A stretch of 64,000 bases of DNA from Skeletonema tropicum (Eukaryota > Bacillariophyta > Thalassiosirophyceae > Thalassiosirales > Thalassiosiraceae), in NCBI GenBank assembly GCA_037178625.1, contig CM074135.1, forward strand, positions 808,001-872,000, given 5' to 3'. Position numbers and translations under genes: made by a program. Under the pieces are notes generated by a model. The model was given only the letters and a program-made list of their open reading frames with translations. It was not told the DNA's origin and ran no database searches. Positions 60,101-64,000 of the stretch are shown here, piece after piece. Each line of letters opens with the position of its first letter. Position 1 is the stretch's first letter.

Positions 60101-63100
60101 GCGTCGTATACTTCCTTCTCAATCAACTCCATTGAAGATGAAGGTGTACTGACCCCTTTACTAATTCCACCGTCACCATCATCGTCGAACTCCTTCAAGT
60201 CAAGCTCAATGAAAGTCTTGATCACTCCACCATCATCGGTGATCATTTGTTCACACAATTCAAACAGCTCACATTCCGCTGTACCTACGGTCGCTTTACA
60301 AGAAGTTCCTAGCTTGTAGCTGTCGAAGCAACAGAATCTGGGTTGACAAACTTTGAGACATTTCGTTACCAGCTCTTGTGTGACTCTTGACTCATCATCT
60401 CCGAAGTAGCACTGCCAAATCAACAGGTGAAAAATCAGTGAGTCAATGAATGGGATGGCAACAAATATACAGGAAGTGGCTTGATACTTACGGCGTCGTA
60501 TACTTCCTTCTCAATCAACTCCATTGAAGATGAAGGTGTACTGACCCCTTTACTAAATCCACTGTCACCATCATCGAACTCCTTCAAGTCAAGCTCAATG
60601 AAAGTCTTGATCACTCCACCATCATCGGTGATCATTTGTTCACACAATTCAAACAGTTCACATTCCGCTTTACCTACGGTCGCTTTACAAGAAGTTCCTA
60701 GCTTGTAGCTGTCGAAGCAACAGAATCTTGGTTGACAAACTTTGAGACATTTCGTTACCAGCTCTTGTGTGACTCTTGATTCATCATCTCCGAAGTAGCA
60801 CTGCCAAATCAACACAAGAAAGTTCAGTGAGTCAATGAATAGAATGGCAGCAAATATGCAAGAAGTGGCTTGAAACTTACGGCATCGTATACTTCCTTCT
60901 CAATCAACTCCATTGAAGATGAGGGTGTATTGACCCCTTTACTAAATCCACTGTCACCATCATCGAACTCCTTCAAGTCCAGCTCAATGAGAGTCTTGAC
61001 CACTCCACCATCATCGGTGATCATTTGTTCACACAAATCAAACAGCTCACATTCCTCTTCGCCGACTGACGCTTTACATGAACTTCCTAACTTGTAGCTG
61101 TCGAAGCAACAGAATCTTGGTTGACAAACTTTGAGACATTTCGTTACCAGCTCTTGAGTGACTCTTGACTCATCATCTCCGAAGTAGCACTGCCAAATCA
61201 ACACAAGAAAGTTCAGTGAGTCAATGAATAGAATGGCAGCAAATATGCAAGAAGTGGCTTGAAACTTACGGCATCGTATACTTCCTTCTCAATCAACTCC
61301 ATTGAAGATGAGGGTGTATTGACCCCTTTACTAAATCCACTGTCACCATCATCGAACTCCTTCAAGTCCAGCTCAATGAGAGTCTTGACCACTCCACCAT
61401 CATCGGTGATCATTTGTTCACACAAATCAAACAGCTCACATTCCTCTTCGCCGACTGACGCTTTACATGAACTTCCTAACTTGTAGCTGTCGAAGCAACA
61501 GAATCTTGGTTGACAAACTTTGAGACATTTCGTTACCAGCTCTTGAGTGACTCTTGACTCATCATCTGCCGAAGTAGCACTGCCAAATCAACAGGTGAAA
61601 AATCAGTGAGTCAATGAATGGGATGGCAACAAATATACAGGAAGTGGCTTGATACTTACGGCGTCGTATACTTCCTTCTCAATCAACTCCATTGAAGATG
61701 AGGGTGCATTGTTATCTTCTCTAATTCCACCGTCACCATCATCGTCGAACTCCTTCAAGTCAAGCTCAATGAAAGTCTTGATCACTCCACCATCATCGGT
61801 GATCATTTGTTCACACAATTCAAACAATTCACATTCCGCTTTACCTACGGTCGCTTTACAAGAAGTTCCTAACTTGTAGCTGTCGAAGCAACAGAATCTG
61901 GGTTGACAAACTTTGAGACATTTTGTTACCAGCTCTTGAGTGACTTTTGACTCATCATCTCCGAAGTAGCACTGCCAAATCAACACAAGAAAGTTCAGTG
62001 AGTCAATAAATGAGAAATGGGATGGCAACAAATATACAAGAAAGTGGCTTGAAACTTACGGCGTCGTATACTTCCTTCTCAATCAACTCCATTGAAGATG
62101 AGGGTGCATTGTTATCTTCTCTAATTCCACCGTCACCATCATCGTCGAACTCCTTCAAGTCAAGCTCAATGAAAGTCTTGATCACTCCACCATCATCGGT
62201 GATCATTTGTTCACACAATTCAAACAGCTCACATTCCTCTTCGCCGACTGACGCTTTACATGAACTTCCTAACTTGTAGCTGTCGAAGCAACAGAATCTT
62301 GGTTGACAAACTTTGAGACATTTCGTTACCAGCTCTTGAGTGACTCTTGACTCATCATCTCCGAAGTAGCACTGCCAAATCAACAGGTGAAAAATCAGTG
62401 AGTCAATGAATGGGATGGCAACAAATATACAGGAAGTGGCTTGATACTTACGGCGTCGTATACTTCCTTCTCAATCAACTCCATTGAAGATGAGGGTGCA
62501 TTGTTATCTTCTCTAATTCCACCGTCACCATCATCGTCGAACTCCTTCAAGTCCAGCTCAATGAGAGTCTTGACCACTCCACCATCATCGGTGATCATTT
62601 GTTCACACAAATCAAACAGCTCACATTCCTCTTCGCCGACAGACGCTTTACATGAACTTCCTAACTTGTAGCTGTCGAAGCAACAGAATCTTGGTTGACA
62701 AACTTTGAGACATTTTGTTACCAGTTCTTGTGTGACTTTCGACTCATCATCTCCGAAGTAGCACTGCCAAATCAACAGAATAAAGTTCAGTGAGTCAATG
62801 AATGGGATGGCAACAAGTATACAACAAAGTGGCTTGAAACTTACAGCATCGTATACTTCCTTCTCAATCAACTCCATTGAGGATAAAGAAGAGGGTTCGT
62901 TGTTCCCTTCATCAACAACCCCTATTCCATTGCCATTACTCGCGTTACCGCCTAAAAACTTGAGATCAGTGATTTCACATGCCTTGTATTCATCGCACCA
63001 TTCCTTCTCCATTTCATAACAAGAATATCCTCCTGGCTTGTCAAAACAGCACGTACGTTTCTCAATGCACAAAGTTCGACAGGCTTGGTACAAATCTGGA

Positions 63101-64000
63101 TCATTGTTCACTTCGCTAGTACAAAGATGTGCCACATCAAACTCATTTTCTCTCAGACCTACAGCATTGTCAACTTCCACACCGTCGTCTGTTACCAACT
63201 GCTCACATAGACTGTAAAGTTCACATTCATCATCGCCCACAGTAGCCCTACATGAACTTTGAAGCAGGTAGTCGCTGAAACAGCAAAGTCTCTGTGCACA
63301 AACACCATGACATTTATGCACCAATTCGTTCGTAATTTTTGTCGGATCATTACCAAAGTAGCATGCATCATACACTTTCTTCTCAATGTCGACAGGATCT
63401 AATGTTTTCACTGATTGGTCGCCGTGGATAGGATTTACGAGCCTCTTACAAGGTTCGTACACATTACATGCTGCTGGGCGTTGGTTGGAGCAATCTCTCT
63501 GTAAGGCGTCATCTGAGGCAAAGCAGCACAGATGCGATTGACATTTGTCGTGACACTTGTAGATTCCACCTATTGTTTGGAGATTCTCCTCCGAACATGT
63601 TTCTTCCAACGTAGCAACAAATTCTTCTATTGCCTCATCTGGATCGGTGCTGCTCCCTGTATTGCTGTTGCTGCTGCTCCCCGCATTGTTATTGTTGTTG
63701 TTGCTGCTGCTGCTATTGTCATTGACCTGACCACCCTCAGTTGGCAAGCTGTCAGTTGGCAAGTTGTAATATGATTCACACCCAGCATAGGCAAGGCAAT
63801 TCTTATCAAGATCATTCGTACAACCATCCTGATAAAAACAACATAAATGATCACTACATACGTCTTGACACTCCGCCCGACCACCAATTGTTTTAAGAGA
63901 TGACGCCGCACACACTTTATCAATCCGCTCTGCAAGTTCCAACAACTCCTTCGTGGAAGCATTATTCTTTTTGTTCGGATATAATACCTGACAAGGATTG
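57102..64000 (-). CDS. giant cysteine-module repeat protein, 5' end outside window
   Basis: One minus-strand gene, open at 64000. Exons: 64000-62845, 62763-62452, 62371-62060, 61971-61660, 61579-61270 (frameshifted), 61189-60881, 60800-60492, 60411-60100 and 60012-57102. All eight introns (80-88 nt) are phase 0 with GTAAG donors and GGCAG acceptors. The product has at least 22 modules with eight Cys: C-x(n)-C-x3-C-x4-C-C-F-x(n)-C-x(n)-C-x5-C. Three types recur: A (starting ACYFG, ending LCEQ), B (RSCCFETD, EKDWCDEYKAC) and C (ETCSE/DACSE, CAYEPC-like). Linkers are acidic or Ser/Asn/Pro rich. Four disulfides per module and secretion are likely, but the signal peptide lies outside. The last exon needs one base removed near 58126-58131 to stay in frame. 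I recognise no described family. Confidence 0.75.
58190..59765 (-). repeat. 786-bp internal duplication in the last exon
   Basis: Two successive copies (about 58190-58975 and 58976-59765) of a segment coding a C-A-B module triplet plus Ser/Gly linker (GSIVQYPSGNT). Offset 786 bp (262 codons), checked at two landmarks. The copies are nearly identical over the module parts and differ mostly in the linkers, for example a four-codon difference at the start of the C module. Confidence 0.85.
60013..62844 (-). repeat. tandem exon-intron array, seven 309-312-nt exons
   Basis: Seven consecutive units of 389-400 bp, each one exon plus one intron of 80-88 nt. Exons start TGC-TAC-TT (CYFGDDES) and end GAC/GAT-GCC/GCT (VYDA), all phase 0 at both ends. 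Each codes one type A module and an acidic tail (ELDLKEFDDG ... MELIEKEVYDA). Exons fall into subtypes: tail STPSSS or NAPSSS, and core KATVG or KASVG. Exons 60881-61189 and 61270-61579 are identical except for one extra base. Introns are also alike, in two forms (80 nt, or 87-88 nt with an added AAATGGG-type insert). Confidence 0.9.
61270..61579 (-). pseudogene. array exon with a single extra base
   Basis: 310 nt where all sisters have 309 or 312. An extra G lies at about 61568 (plus strand CATCTGCCGAAG where other units read CATCTCCGAAG). It shifts the frame nine to twelve nt after the exon begins and would end translation early if included. Splice sites are intact. The neighbouring exon at 60881-61189 is otherwise identical. 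Real mutation or assembly indel cannot be told apart here. Confidence 0.85.

Noticed and set aside
60013..62844. CRISPR-like array (regular repeats of about 390 bp)
   Set aside because: Units are exons with spliceosomal introns and code similar modules; no short repeat/unique spacer pattern, and the window is eukaryotic.
1..64000. tRNA, rRNA or riboswitch genes
   Set aside because: No cloverleaf, rRNA core or known riboswitch motif was noticed by eye; a covariance-model scan would be needed to exclude small RNAs.

Overview
This is a nuclear window from a photosynthetic stramenopile, most likely a centric diatom. The evidence is spliceosomal GT-AG introns of about 80-140 nt, signal peptides followed by diatom-style plastid transit regions (an A/F cleavage point and, in one case, a twin-arginine lumen signal), an FTO homologue, a P-class PPR protein, kinases with an HRDLSLEN catalytic loop, and long Asn/Asp/Ser/Gln low-complexity stretches. 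The species assignment is inference; no rRNA or organelle marker is present.

Layout. 0.7-6.2 kb: a PLGRKT-like protein, a phosphopantothenoylcysteine decarboxylase that can be spliced in frame to a downstream methyltransferase, and a RING-H2 protein whose frame breaks at an A11 run. 5443-19446: a perfect-looking direct tandem duplication of 7002 bp. Each unit holds the 5' part of the RING gene, a 184-bp satellite array, a 175-bp repeat array, a protein kinase and an F-box protein. 19.8-28.2 kb: TSR3, a secreted or GPI-anchored type protein lacking its 5' exon, a dead FAD monooxygenase, and a charged, probably plastid-targeted protein. 28.4-50 kb is gene dense: a GTCACGGGT repeat cluster, RRP1, an RS-rich membrane protein, a lipoyl-like protein without the lipoyl lysine, bifunctional PFK-2/FBPase-2, prolyl-tRNA synthetase (frameshifted), a WD40 protein, a low-complexity protein, a thylakoid-lumen protein, FTO and a PPR protein. 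50-54 kb: a DUF2183/APP1-type phosphatase with C-terminal repeats. 54.2-56.7 kb: a second array of the same 184-bp satellite family. 57.1-64 kb: one minus-strand gene, running off the window, for a protein of at least 22 eight-cysteine modules. Seven modules lie on tandemly repeated phase-0 exons of 309-312 nt.

The genes do not form a pathway. The most unusual elements are the tandem exon array of the Cys-rich gene, the 7-kb duplication (which gives one F-box copy a new upstream region), the same satellite at two loci, and the possible decarboxylase-methyltransferase fusion. Four otherwise coherent genes each need exactly one base removed to restore frame, so assembly indel error must be excluded before treating these as biology.
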